A stretch of 63,688 bases of DNA from Phycisphaerales bacterium (GTDB lineage: Bacteria > Planctomycetota > Phycisphaerae > Tepidisphaerales > Tepidisphaeraceae). The stretch lies in NCBI GenBank assembly GCA_020853095.1, contig JADYZN010000011.1, positions 1 to 63,688 of the forward strand, in the 5' to 3' direction. This document shows positions 54,518-62,768 of the stretch, piece by piece. The notes below the pieces were generated by a model that worked only from the letters and a program-made list of their open reading frames with translations, did not search any database and was not told the DNA's origin. The translations under genes were made by a program, and so were the position numbers. The first letter of the stretch is position 1, and each line of letters opens with the position of its first letter.

Positions 54518-55372
54518 ATGTCTTTGTCGCCGCGCATGACCGTTGATACGCCCAATTCGGCAAAACCCCCTGTGATTCGCCTGGTGGCGGTGGATTTGGA
54601 TGGGACGTTGTTGAACGACACCAAACAGGTGACCCGGCAGACGGCCGAGGCGCTGGCTGGGTTGCCGGAGCGCGGGGTGAAGCTGGTGATCGCATCGGCC
54701 CGGCCGCCGCGGTCGGTTCGGCATATTTATCAGAAGCTGGGGTTGGACACCTGGCAGATCAATTACAACGGGGCATTGATCTGGGATGAGCCGGGTCATC
54801 AGGCGGTCTTTCATCGTCCGATGAACTGCCGGTTGGTTCGGCAGATGATCGATGTGTCGCGGGATATGTTCGATGAGGTGCTGGTCACCTGTGAGATCAT
54901 GGACCGATGGTTTACCGACCGGCTGGACGACCGGTTCAACACCGAGACCGGCAAGCTCTTTAAGCCGGATGTGGTGGCTTCAATTGATGAATTTTGCAAT
55001 CAGCCGATCACCAAACTGTTGCTTTTGGGAGAGCCAAGGATGATCGGCCGATTGGAGCCGATGCTGACGCAGCGGTTTGGCGAGCAATTCACGTTTGTGC
55101 AGACCGATGATCACATGCTTCAGATCATGGACAAGCGGGTCTCCAAGGCGGTGGCACTGGAGAAGGTGGCGCGGCATTACCGCACGCCGATGGAACAGGT
55201 GATGGCGATTGGCGATGCGCCCAACGATGTGGGGATGTTGCAGTCGGCCGGCGTGGCGGTGGCGATGGACAACGCATCGGCGGTGGTCAAGGAGGTGGCG
55301 GATTGGGTGGCGCCGTCGAACAACGACCATGGGGTGTTCGCGGCGTTGAAGCGATATGGGTTGTGCGGATGA
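54518..55372 (+). CDS. Cof-type HAD-superfamily phosphatase
   Basis: A 284-residue HAD hydrolase of type IIB. Motif I is VAVDLDGTLLND, motif II VIASARPP, motif III Lys is in VSKAVALEKVARHY, and motif IV is MAIGDAPNDVGMLQSAG. Cap domain lies between residues about 90 and 200. These enzymes dephosphorylate sugar phosphates or FMN-like compounds; the substrate is not predictable. ATG at 54518 follows CGGAAG. Confidence 0.92.
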   Translation: MSLSPRMTVDTPNSAKPPVIRLVAVDLDGTLLNDTKQVTRQTAEALAGLPERGVKLVIASARPPRSVRHIYQKLGLDTWQINYNGALIWDEPGHQAVFHRPMNCRLVRQMIDVSRDMFDEVLVTCEIMDRWFTDRLDDRFNTETGKLFKPDVVASIDEFCNQPITKLLLLGEPRMIGRLEPMLTQRFGEQFTFVQTDDHMLQIMDKRVSKAVALEKVARHYRTPMEQVMAIGDAPNDVGMLQSAGVAVAMDNASAVVKEVADWVAPSNNDHGVFAALKRYGLCG

Positions 55373-55409
55373 TTGATCTTTTTTTGACTTTTGATTCGGG
55401 AATGGCCGG

Positions 55410-56501
55410 ATGATTCGCATTGCGCATCTGATTGGACGGGATGCCTGTTTTGAGCAGCGCCGGGGGGTCGATGCGCTGGTGCGGGGGTTGGGCGAAGGGT
55501 TTGAATCGGAGGTGGTGCGGATCGGCCAAGGGGAAAAGTGCCGGTCGTGGCTGGCGGCGATGAGACATTTGCGCCGGCGTGCCGGGCAAATCGACCTGAT
55601 TCATGCGTGGGATGGAGTGGGATTGGCGGCGGGGGTTGGGGCGGGCGTGCCGATGGTGGTCGGCCTGGCCGTGCCGCCGGGGCGGGGGTTGTCGGGTTGG
55701 TTGCGGGCGGTGATGGCATATCGACCGGTGCAGATCGTGGCGGCGACGGCGACGACCCGTCGGATTTGCGTGGAACGGGGAATGGCGCTGGAGCGATGTC
55801 ATTTGATCCGGCCGGCGGTTGATTTTGGAAAAATCGCATCGCGGCGTGATGCGGGATTGCGGCGGGAGCTGGGTTTTACGGATGAGGATTTCGTCATCCT
55901 GGCGGCCGGTGAATCGACCCGGCCGGCCAATCACGAGCTGGCGGTCTGGACGAGCGGAATATTGAACGTGCTGGATCGGAGTTACAAACTGCTGGCATGG
56001 GGACGGGGCGGACACAGCGGAAAATTGGTGCGGTTTGCAAAAAGTTTGAAGCAAGGCGAGATGATCCGGCTGGCCGAACCGACACTGGGGCGTGCGGTGG
56101 ATTTTGAAGAATTGCCGGCGGCGGCGGATCTGCTGCTGGTCACCAGCAATGGCGCACAACCGACGTTGCCGCTGGCGATGGGCATGGCGGCGGGATTGCC
56201 GATTGTTTCAACGGTCACTTATACCAACGGCGAATTGCTGGAGGATCACCACAACGCCCTGATGACCCCAAAAACCACGGCCCGCATGTTGGCCCAGCGG
56301 GTGATGGCGCTGCGATACGATTCAGGATTGCAATGGGAATTGTCCGATCGGGCGAGGGTGGAGGCGTTTGAATATTTCTCGACCAGCCGGTTTCTGGTGC
56401 AATATCGAACGTTGTATCGGCAGATCAACGAAGGAACAGAAGTCCAAATCCCACAATCAGCGCCGGGAGCGGGGTTGCGGTTTCATGGGCGGGCGGGGTG
56501 A
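55410..56501 (+). CDS. GT-B glycosyltransferase (GT4-like)
   Basis: A 363-residue glycosyltransferase. The N-terminal domain starts MIRIAHLIGRDACFEQRRGVD and has DLIHAWDGVGLAAG. The C-terminal domain has FVILAAGESTRPANHELA and a donor-site segment AMGMAAGLPIVSTVTYTNGELL (split), in the position of the family's E-x7-E motif, with only one clear Glu. Acceptor and sugar are unknown. It follows the HAD gene by 37 bases. Confidence 0.8.
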   Translation: MIRIAHLIGRDACFEQRRGVDALVRGLGEGFESEVVRIGQGEKCRSWLAAMRHLRRRAGQIDLIHAWDGVGLAAGVGAGVPMVVGLAVPPGRGLSGWLRAVMAYRPVQIVAATATTRRICVERGMALERCHLIRPAVDFGKIASRRDAGLRRELGFTDEDFVILAAGESTRPANHELAVWTSGILNVLDRSYKLLAWGRGGHSGKLVRFAKSLKQGEMIRLAEPTLGRAVDFEELPAAADLLLVTSNGAQPTLPLAMGMAAGLPIVSTVTYTNGELLEDHHNALMTPKTTARMLAQRVMALRYDSGLQWELSDRARVEAFEYFSTSRFLVQYRTLYRQINEGTEVQIPQSAPGAGLRFHGRAG

Positions 56502-56666
56502 ACCTCTGTGCATCCAGATATACCGGAGGAACTCTCCGGCCGGGGTCGGGCCTGCATGAAAACATTCTCATCTCATTCGGAACACCCGCGATGATGCAAG
56601 TGATACTGACAGTGTATCAAACAGGACAAACGAAGCTGAACATGAGTTGAAGCCCCCACCGTTTGT

Positions 56667-56912
56667 TCAACTTGCCCGCCGTTCGGTCTGCGGCCGCAAG
56701 GTTTCCACATGGGCGACGTGAAGATACGAACAGAATGCGAGGCGTTCGCCTTCCGATGCGGATGAATCGGGCAACGCCAGGATCAAGGCTTTGGCGGTGA
56801 CAAACGCCATTTCAGGATGCAGGATGTTGTAACTTTCGTCGCTGCTCAGCACGACACGGAATGGTTCAAAAGGGGTGCGGCGAAGAATTTCCCGAAATGT
56901 ATCGGCCGTCAT
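56667..56912 (-). CDS. Small conserved-type protein (FRxxLxRxPFEPFR)
   Basis: An 81-residue protein beginning TADTFREILRRTPFEPFRVVLSS with NILHPEMAFVTAKALIL next. Proteins with this PFEPF/HPEMA pattern recur in planctomycete genomes (from memory); no function is known. It stands alone, with an AT-rich upstream region on its own strand. Confidence 0.65.
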   Translation of the reverse strand: MTADTFREILRRTPFEPFRVVLSSDESYNILHPEMAFVTAKALILALPDSSASEGERLAFCSYLHVAHVETLRPQTERRAS

Positions 56913-57044
56913 AATTGAATATTATAACGTCAATCCGGCTATATTTGTAGAAAAATTCCACCGCGGCGTTGGAGTATATCACAGCGCGCCGCCGGTTCGC
57001 CCTTTCTGGTCATCTATTCACGAGCAGGGCATCCGCCCCGCCGC

Positions 57045-58322
57045 TTACGCCGCAAGCCCGATATATCGCTTCAACTCCGCCGCGAACGGCGTTGGATGAA
57101 ATTCCGCGTTCTCCAGGAGGTCTTCCTCCGCCAGTGTGAAGAGCTGCCCGCAGCCGCATTCGCTGAAAAGCTCGCGCAGCTCGGCGTCGTCTTTCAGGTC
57201 GGTCCGCGTGTATCGGCTCAGTTCGTGCAGCCGCAGGTAGTCGATCTCGTCGCGGGTCAGTTTCAGCCGCCGCTCCAGCATCCTGCCTTCGGGCGTGCGG
57301 CTCATCGTCAGGAACAAAAACGTCCGCACCGCCACCAGGTCGCGCATGGGCGTCACGACCAGGTAGCCCACCCGCCGATCCGCGATCTTCATCGCCACCA
57401 ACAGGTCGCCGTCGGGCTGCATTTGCACAATGGTCGGCTTGTTCAGCGATTCGTGCATCCAATGCTGCGCCCAGTCCGCGTAGCAATGCATATCCAGCCG
57501 CGAACGCAGTTGCTCCAGCGCGTGGCTCTGCACATAGACCGGCCGCACCTCGCCGGACGCATACCCCAGCACCTCGGCCCAGTGCGGGCCGAGTGATTCG
57601 GGCGTCCAGGAGGCATAGTCGACGCCGTACCACGTGTTCGACGTTCCCACACGATGCATCGGTCGCGATCCGTTCTCCAGCCGAACGTATTTCATCGGAG
57701 TCTGCTCGGCATGGAGCGTCAGCGTGACCTGCCGGCATCCTCGCGGCCCCGGCGGCGCGGAAAGCCTGCCGTACAGCATTCTCCCATCCAATCGGCTCCG
57801 CGCCACCAATGGCGCCAATACCTCGCGGTGCAGCGATTCAAATGTCATATTTTGGCACGTCGTGGTGGCGATCGCCTCCAGCACGGGTCCGGCCTGTTCC
57901 AGGAACGAGATCAACGACGCCGGAGACTTTGAATTATCCCCCGTTGGATAATGGCTTCGATTGTACTCCACGAATTTCCGCAAGGGGACCGCCAGCGCGT
58001 AAAAGTCGCGGACCGACATCGCGAACTCCCCCACGTCGATTGCCGCGCGATTGAATCCCTCCTTCACCGTCCGCCGGATCGGCGCATACGCGCCGCCATG
58101 CGCCTGGGCACAAGGGAAAGAAGGATCAAACCTCAACACCGGGTCCGGCCAGCGGGCATCGAAAATCTGCCCGCGGATCGCCGCCGGAATGCGCTCATAC
58201 GACGCCAACATCCCCAGCGAAGAAAGCAACGACTTGAACCGTCGCCGAAACTCCAGCAGCGGATCCACGTTGCGGACGTGCTTCGGACCCTTGCGATTTC
58301 GATCGTTACGGGCTTTCGACAT
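57045..58322 (-). CDS. Hypothetical protein, 425 aa
   Basis: A soluble 425-residue protein not recognised. The N-terminus is basic (SKARNDRNRKGPKHVRNVDP) and followed by helices. The middle is strand-rich (RQVTLTLHAEQTPMKYVRLENG; TWYGVDYASWTPESLGPHWAEV). The C-terminal part is helical (TRDEIDYLRLHELSRYTRTDL). The segment ERRLKLTRDEIDYLRLHEL resembles a helix-turn-helix-like stretch, though not convincingly. It is monocistronic and lies between small genes of unknown role. Confidence 0.7.
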   Translation of the reverse strand: MSKARNDRNRKGPKHVRNVDPLLEFRRRFKSLLSSLGMLASYERIPAAIRGQIFDARWPDPVLRFDPSFPCAQAHGGAYAPIRRTVKEGFNRAAIDVGEFAMSVRDFYALAVPLRKFVEYNRSHYPTGDNSKSPASLISFLEQAGPVLEAIATTTCQNMTFESLHREVLAPLVARSRLDGRMLYGRLSAPPGPRGCRQVTLTLHAEQTPMKYVRLENGSRPMHRVGTSNTWYGVDYASWTPESLGPHWAEVLGYASGEVRPVYVQSHALEQLRSRLDMHCYADWAQHWMHESLNKPTIVQMQPDGDLLVAMKIADRRVGYLVVTPMRDLVAVRTFLFLTMSRTPEGRMLERRLKLTRDEIDYLRLHELSRYTRTDLKDDAELRELFSECGCGQLFTLAEEDLLENAEFHPTPFAAELKRYIGLAA

Positions 58323-58439
58323 AAACAGTTACATCGGCCACCAAGACGCATTTACTGCACGCCGACGCTGTTGCTGTTTGCCTGAAGTCCGATAGTGCCC
58401 AATGGATGTCAGGGCCGACAATCGCCATGGTCCAAAGGG

Positions 58440-58871
58440 CTATCCGACCGTTTCCAGCAGATGCAGCGTTTTGTCATCGCGGTGGGATTGGAAATATTTT
58501 TCCAGCAATTGCTCGAACACCGAACCGGCCGGTGAAACGCAGGCGAACAACGTCGCACAGGATCGCAATTTCAAGTCATCGGAGGAACCAAAGATATCGT
58601 AAGCCGAGCGCCCATCGACCGACAATGCCGCTTCAACACATTCAATCAGTCGCGGCCCCAGCAATGGATGTCGCAGGTAGGCTCGAACCTCCGCGAGATT
58701 TTGAATGGCAAAATGCCGCGAGGTTGAACTGAAACCCAGGCCGGCAACCTGCGGGAAGATGAACCACATCCAGTGCGAACGTTTGCGACCAGCTTTGATT
58801 TCGGCCAGTGCCTGCGCGTAGGCCGGCTCCTGTGCCCGTACAAACCGGTCCAGGTCGTGCGGATCAGTCAT
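58440..58871 (-). CDS. DUF1810 protein
   Basis: A 143-residue protein with the DUF1810 pattern: DLDRFVRAQEPAYAQALAEIKAGRKRSHWMWFIFPQ (in two stretches), then GLGFSSTSRHFAI and HPLLGPRLIEC. Function unknown; structures in the family are helical. ATG at 58871 lies inside the last codons of the YdeI-like gene (8-base overlap), so the two are translationally coupled. Confidence 0.88.
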   Translation of the reverse strand: MTDPHDLDRFVRAQEPAYAQALAEIKAGRKRSHWMWFIFPQVAGLGFSSTSRHFAIQNLAEVRAYLRHPLLGPRLIECVEAALSVDGRSAYDIFGSSDDLKLRSCATLFACVSPAGSVFEQLLEKYFQSHRDDKTLHLLETVG

Positions 58872-59451
58872 GCAATCCTTTCCCTTCAAGGATTTTCGGC
58901 ACCCATTTTTCAACCCGTGCGGTTCGGGTTTTGGATTGTTTGGCGGCGGAGAAATAGAGCAGATATGCCCGCCTCCGGCCGGGCGTGAGGAGGTTGAAAG
59001 TAACTTTCAAGTCGGGATGCCGATCCAATTTGATCTGCAATTCTTCAGGGATGGCCATGGGGGCGCTGTTTTGGAAATCAAACTTTTGACCGGCCATTTC
59101 CAGTTCGATAGCCTGGTCAACGTAATCTTTGATCAGGGTTTCCCGCGATCGTATTTGTTCGGCGTCGGTAAATCGAATCACCCGGACCGATCGCGTATTT
59201 TCGCCCGGTTTAACCAGAACATGGTCAGGGTCTTTGAGCAGCGCGCCTTTGACAAAACTCAGAACGCAATACTCCTTGAACGCGCCCAGCAATGCGACGT
59301 TGCCCGATTCAAACGTGTAACAGGGAACGCGCCATTTGATCTGCTCGATCAGCGGGGTGTCGAGGAGAATCATCCTCAATAGCCGGAGTTCCGCCTGCCA
59401 TTTTTTGTTTTTGCGGATGTATCCATCGACTTTGGGGTTGGGTGTATTCAT
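58864..59451 (-). CDS. YdeI/DUF1801-type protein
   Basis: A 195-residue protein. The DUF1801 domain starts near residue 15 (KWQAELRLLRMILLDTPLIEQIKWRVPCYTF in parts; VALLGAFKEYCVLSFVKGALL). The C-terminal YdeI/OmdA-like helical motif is LTPGRRRAYLLYFSAAKQSKTR, split around FNLL. YdeI-type proteins are associated with stress and peptide resistance in Bacillus and Salmonella; the role here is unknown. Co-transcribed with DUF1810. Confidence 0.85.
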   Translation of the reverse strand: MNTPNPKVDGYIRKNKKWQAELRLLRMILLDTPLIEQIKWRVPCYTFESGNVALLGAFKEYCVLSFVKGALLKDPDHVLVKPGENTRSVRVIRFTDAEQIRSRETLIKDYVDQAIELEMAGQKFDFQNSAPMAIPEELQIKLDRHPDLKVTFNLLTPGRRRAYLLYFSAAKQSKTRTARVEKWVPKILEGKGLHD

Positions 59452-59485
59452 GGACGATACGGGTCAAAGCCCGCCTTGGGGAAGA

Positions 59486-60622
59486 TCAGTTTCGCATTCG
59501 ATCCGTGCCCCTGCTGGTCAGGGTTGCCTGTTCAAGAGTGCATTGCACAAGCATCTGTTCATCCGGCACAACACCGATGCCCGGGCCGTCAACCGCACTG
59601 ATCTGCGATGGGCCGCAAAGATCGATGGTCCGGCGGCCCAGGTCGCGGTGGTAAAAACGGCTTGTCGGGAAGATGTCGGCCGGATAATGGATGTTCGAGA
59701 GGCTCGCCAGGGCGATGGCGAACGACTGCCCCACCGACGATTCAAGCATCCCGCCGACCCAGCAACCGACGCCGGCGGCCCGGGCGATGTCGTGGATTTT
59801 CAGGGCGTTGGTAATCCCGCCGACACGGCCATGCTTGATGTTGATCCACCTGCAGGCGCCGATCTCAACCGCCTGGCGGGCCTTTTCCGGCGACGTGATG
59901 CTCTCATCGAGGCAGATCGGCGTATCCAGCGCCTTGGCCAGCGTGGCATGGTCGATCAGATCATCGTGCATCAGGGGCTGCTCGATCATCGCCAGATTAA
60001 AGTCATCCAGTTTTTTCAGCATCGGAAGATCGGCCAGCGTGTAGGCGCTGTTGCAATCGACGTGAAAAACCGTTGTGGGGAATGCTTTGCGCACGGCCGC
60101 GATCACGTCGATCTCCCAGCCGGGACGATACTTGAGCTTGATTCGTTGAAAGCCTTCTTCAATGGCTTTGCCGATCTCGGACAACAGCGCATCGATCGAT
60201 TCCATGACGCCCAGGTCCGCGCCGACGGCGACAACCGGCCCCGCTCCGCCGAGCGTTTTCCAAAGAGGTTGATTTCGACTGCGAGCATTGAGATCCCACC
60301 AGGCGAGGTCGATGACGGCTTTGGAAAACCGATTGTCCCTGATGGGCAGCAGCAGACGTTGCAGCTCATCCCCCGATTCGATCGTTTGTCCGATCATCAG
60401 CGGCGCCAGACGCTCGCGGATCAGCAAAAACATCCCCCGCGCCCATTCGGCACAGTAGGCGGGATTGCGCCAGGCGGCCGATTCGCCCCACCCGCACAAG
60501 CCATCATCACTGGTCAATTTCACCAGCACCGATTCAATGCACTCATCGTTGCCGAAAGCCGTTCGGAACGGATAGATCAGTGGCATCGCAACGCGGTGGA
60601 TGTCGATCCGGTCAATGGTCAT
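59486..60622 (-). CDS. Enolase-superfamily enzyme (N-succinylamino-acid racemase / OSBS-like)
   Basis: A 378-residue muconate-lactonizing-subgroup enzyme. The KxK catalytic pair is in FQRIKLKYRPGW. Metal ligands are DCNSAY, EQPL and DESI, and the second base Lys is in NIKHGRVGG. This pattern fits the NSAR/OSBS family. Since mqnD in this window points to the futalosine route, o-succinylbenzoate synthesis is less likely than racemisation. It ends 93 bases before the DeoR gene and runs in the same direction. Confidence 0.85.
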   Translation of the reverse strand: MTIDRIDIHRVAMPLIYPFRTAFGNDECIESVLVKLTSDDGLCGWGESAAWRNPAYCAEWARGMFLLIRERLAPLMIGQTIESGDELQRLLLPIRDNRFSKAVIDLAWWDLNARSRNQPLWKTLGGAGPVVAVGADLGVMESIDALLSEIGKAIEEGFQRIKLKYRPGWEIDVIAAVRKAFPTTVFHVDCNSAYTLADLPMLKKLDDFNLAMIEQPLMHDDLIDHATLAKALDTPICLDESITSPEKARQAVEIGACRWINIKHGRVGGITNALKIHDIARAAGVGCWVGGMLESSVGQSFAIALASLSNIHYPADIFPTSRFYHRDLGRRTIDLCGPSQISAVDGPGIGVVPDEQMLVQCTLEQATLTSRGTDRMRN

Positions 60623-60715
60623 TTGGGTTTCTCAGTCCTTGCGGTTTGGGCTTTGTTTGAATTTGCGGATATCGCCATCGATGTTGGGATTGGACGGATT
60701 CATGGCCGAGGGCAA

Positions 60716-61519
60716 TTATCCCCTGACGGCGGTGGCGGTGGAAGCGGCCGGGTCGGCCAGAAGCAACTGACAGCCGGCGGCGCGGGTCTGCTCCTGGTGG
60801 ATCGATTCAAGGTTGGAGTCGCTGACGACGGTATGAATGTCACCCAGGTCGCACAACCGGGCGAGGGCCTGCTGGCCAAATTTGCTGGAATCGGCCAGCA
60901 AAACGACCTGCTGGGTCTGCCGCATCATGGTCTTTTCGGCCTGCACCAGCAGCATGTTCTGGTTGTAAAGCGAACCATCGTGAATCCCGGCGACGGAGAA
61001 AAACATGCGTTTGACGTGGATGGTGGCCAGCACGTTTTCGAGGATGGGGCCAAGCAGCACGCCATAGCGCGGGTAGGCGATGCCGCCGGTCAGGACCAGC
61101 TCGACGTTTTCATCGTTGAGAAACAAATTGGCGATGGGCAGTGAATTGGTGACGATCTGCAACGGGATGCCAAGCAGTTCCTGTGCGAGATAAAACGTGG
61201 TGGTGCCACCGTCGATCAGGACGGTTTCGCCGGGTTGGATCAACCCGGCGGCGGCGCGGGCGATCTGTCGTTTGGCATCGAGCTGATATCCCATCCGCTG
61301 GTCAAAGGCGTAGGGGCGCGTTCCCGATGAGATGCGATCCCCCACCCAGATGACCCCGCCGTGGGTGCGTGTGACCAGGCCGCGCTGAACCATGGCGTCG
61401 ATGTCGCGGCGGATGGTTGATTGCGAGACGTTCAGCTCGCCGGCGAGGGTCTCCAGATTGGCCATCCCCCGGCGGGAAAGCAGGTCTTGCAGGCGGGATT
61501 GGCGCTGGGGAATGAGCAT
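60716..61519 (-). CDS. DeoR-family transcription regulator
   Basis: A 267-residue repressor-type regulator. The N-terminal HTH (RQSRLQDLLSRRGMANLETLAGELNVSQSTIRRDI in two parts, then THGGVIW) is followed by the sugar-phosphate sensing DeoRC domain (ILIDGGTTTFYLAQEL-like stretch, VTNSLPIANLF, LADSSKFG). It is the last gene of a run with an aldolase-like and a dehydrogenase gene, which it probably controls. Confidence 0.92.
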   Translation of the reverse strand: MLIPQRQSRLQDLLSRRGMANLETLAGELNVSQSTIRRDIDAMVQRGLVTRTHGGVIWVGDRISSGTRPYAFDQRMGYQLDAKRQIARAAAGLIQPGETVLIDGGTTTFYLAQELLGIPLQIVTNSLPIANLFLNDENVELVLTGGIAYPRYGVLLGPILENVLATIHVKRMFFSVAGIHDGSLYNQNMLLVQAEKTMMRQTQQVVLLADSSKFGQQALARLCDLGDIHTVVSDSNLESIHQEQTRAAGCQLLLADPAASTATAVRG

Positions 61520-61538
61520 TGATCAGGGTCGCAAAGGG

Positions 61539-62753
61539 TCATGCTCCGCTGCGGGACAGGTCCGCCCGGATGCGCTGGCGTGAATAGGCGACTTTCTGGG
61601 CCGGGGTCATTTTTGAAAAATCCGTTGAACCATCCGATTTTTTGGGCAATGCCGCCGGTTGGGCGATGACGGCGGTGGCGGCCTTCTGCGCGGGTTTTGG
61701 GGTGCTGGTTCCGGACAGCGAGATGGTGCTGCCGCCGCCGCTGTAGCTGGTGGCGGTGTCGGTCAACTGCATGTCATCCTTCAAGGGGCGGTACGGCGGG
61801 ATCTTGAGCTTTTCCAGTTCGCCATGATACGCCGGGACGGCCTCCTCGGGTGTGATCTGGGCATCGGCGATGGCCCGCAAATATTTGACAAAGGTCAGTT
61901 GGTGTTCGCTGTTGTTGATTTTTCGGCCGTACAAGCCGGCCCGCGCGCCATATTTTTTGGCTTGTTCCAGCAACTTGAAGGCGTCATAGGTCGTTCCGCT
62001 GGAACCGCCCAGGATGCCCGGGATCAGCAGCGGATCGTAGCTGGCGAGTTCTTCCATCGCCTTGGGGCCGTGGTAGGCGATTTTGAGAAAGACCGGCCGG
62101 CCGGAACTGGGAACGCCGGCCAGCAAACGGACGATCAGGTCGTTGATAAACCGCCCCAGGTCGGCCGGGCAGGCGCTGCCACAGGCGTTGGGGTCGAAGA
62201 CTTCGAGAAAATGCCGGAATCCCTTCAATTCGGCCTCGATGCGGAATTCCTTGTACGCTTCGAGGGTGGGATAATCGAATTCGATGTTGTTGTTGGGCGT
62301 GATCGAATAAAGGCCCAGGTTGGCGCCCAATCGGCGCTGTTCGGGGGTGGGATTGACCCGGCCGCTTTGAATCTGCTCGATGGTGGCGGTGCGGAATGGG
62401 CGCGACGGGGAGGTCGGGTAGGTTCCGCCGGCCATCAGGTGAATGTCGGTGGTGTCATTGGCCCGGCACGCGGGGGTCACGTGCGAGTTTTCAAACAGCT
62501 TTTCCTGGATGGTGAGCACCTCGCTTGAGCTGGCCGACATCAGCAGGATGTCCACCAGCCCCTGCCGAAGCACCTGTCGCATCTGGTCGCGATATTCGGC
62601 CAGCGAGCGCACCTTGCGCGTCAGGGCATCAATGCCCGGCGCGGCCAGGCCGGCGGCCATGTCGGCGTCCTTGGCGTCGGCGAGAATGAAATCCTTGGCG
62701 CCGGAGGGATTGGCGCGAATGTTGGCGATTTTCTGATCGAGTGATTTAATCAT
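61539..62753 (-). CDS. TIM-barrel aldolase-like protein
   Basis: A 404-residue protein. The barrel core shows ANLGLYSITPNNNIEFDYP, KGFRHFLEVFDPNACG, and VFLKIAYHGPKAMEELASY with a lysine placed like a Schiff-base residue, then PGILGGSSGTTYDAFKLL and GARAGLYGRKIN. It resembles DeoC/LacD-like class I aldolases found in planctomycete sugar loci, but the exact family is uncertain. The last 60 residues are low-complexity and Ser/Thr/Pro-rich. It starts 15 bases after the dehydrogenase stop. Confidence 0.75.
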   Translation of the reverse strand: MIKSLDQKIANIRANPSGAKDFILADAKDADMAAGLAAPGIDALTRKVRSLAEYRDQMRQVLRQGLVDILLMSASSSEVLTIQEKLFENSHVTPACRANDTTDIHLMAGGTYPTSPSRPFRTATIEQIQSGRVNPTPEQRRLGANLGLYSITPNNNIEFDYPTLEAYKEFRIEAELKGFRHFLEVFDPNACGSACPADLGRFINDLIVRLLAGVPSSGRPVFLKIAYHGPKAMEELASYDPLLIPGILGGSSGTTYDAFKLLEQAKKYGARAGLYGRKINNSEHQLTFVKYLRAIADAQITPEEAVPAYHGELEKLKIPPYRPLKDDMQLTDTATSYSGGGSTISLSGTSTPKPAQKAATAVIAQPAALPKKSDGSTDFSKMTPAQKVAYSRQRIRADLSRSGA

Positions 62754-62768
62754 GGTACGACTTTCCAA

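Noticed and set aside
59336-61144. 602-codon plus-strand ORF
   Set aside because: It runs opposite three recognised minus-strand genes (the YdeI-like gene, the enolase-superfamily gene and the DeoR gene) and reads as shadow sequence.
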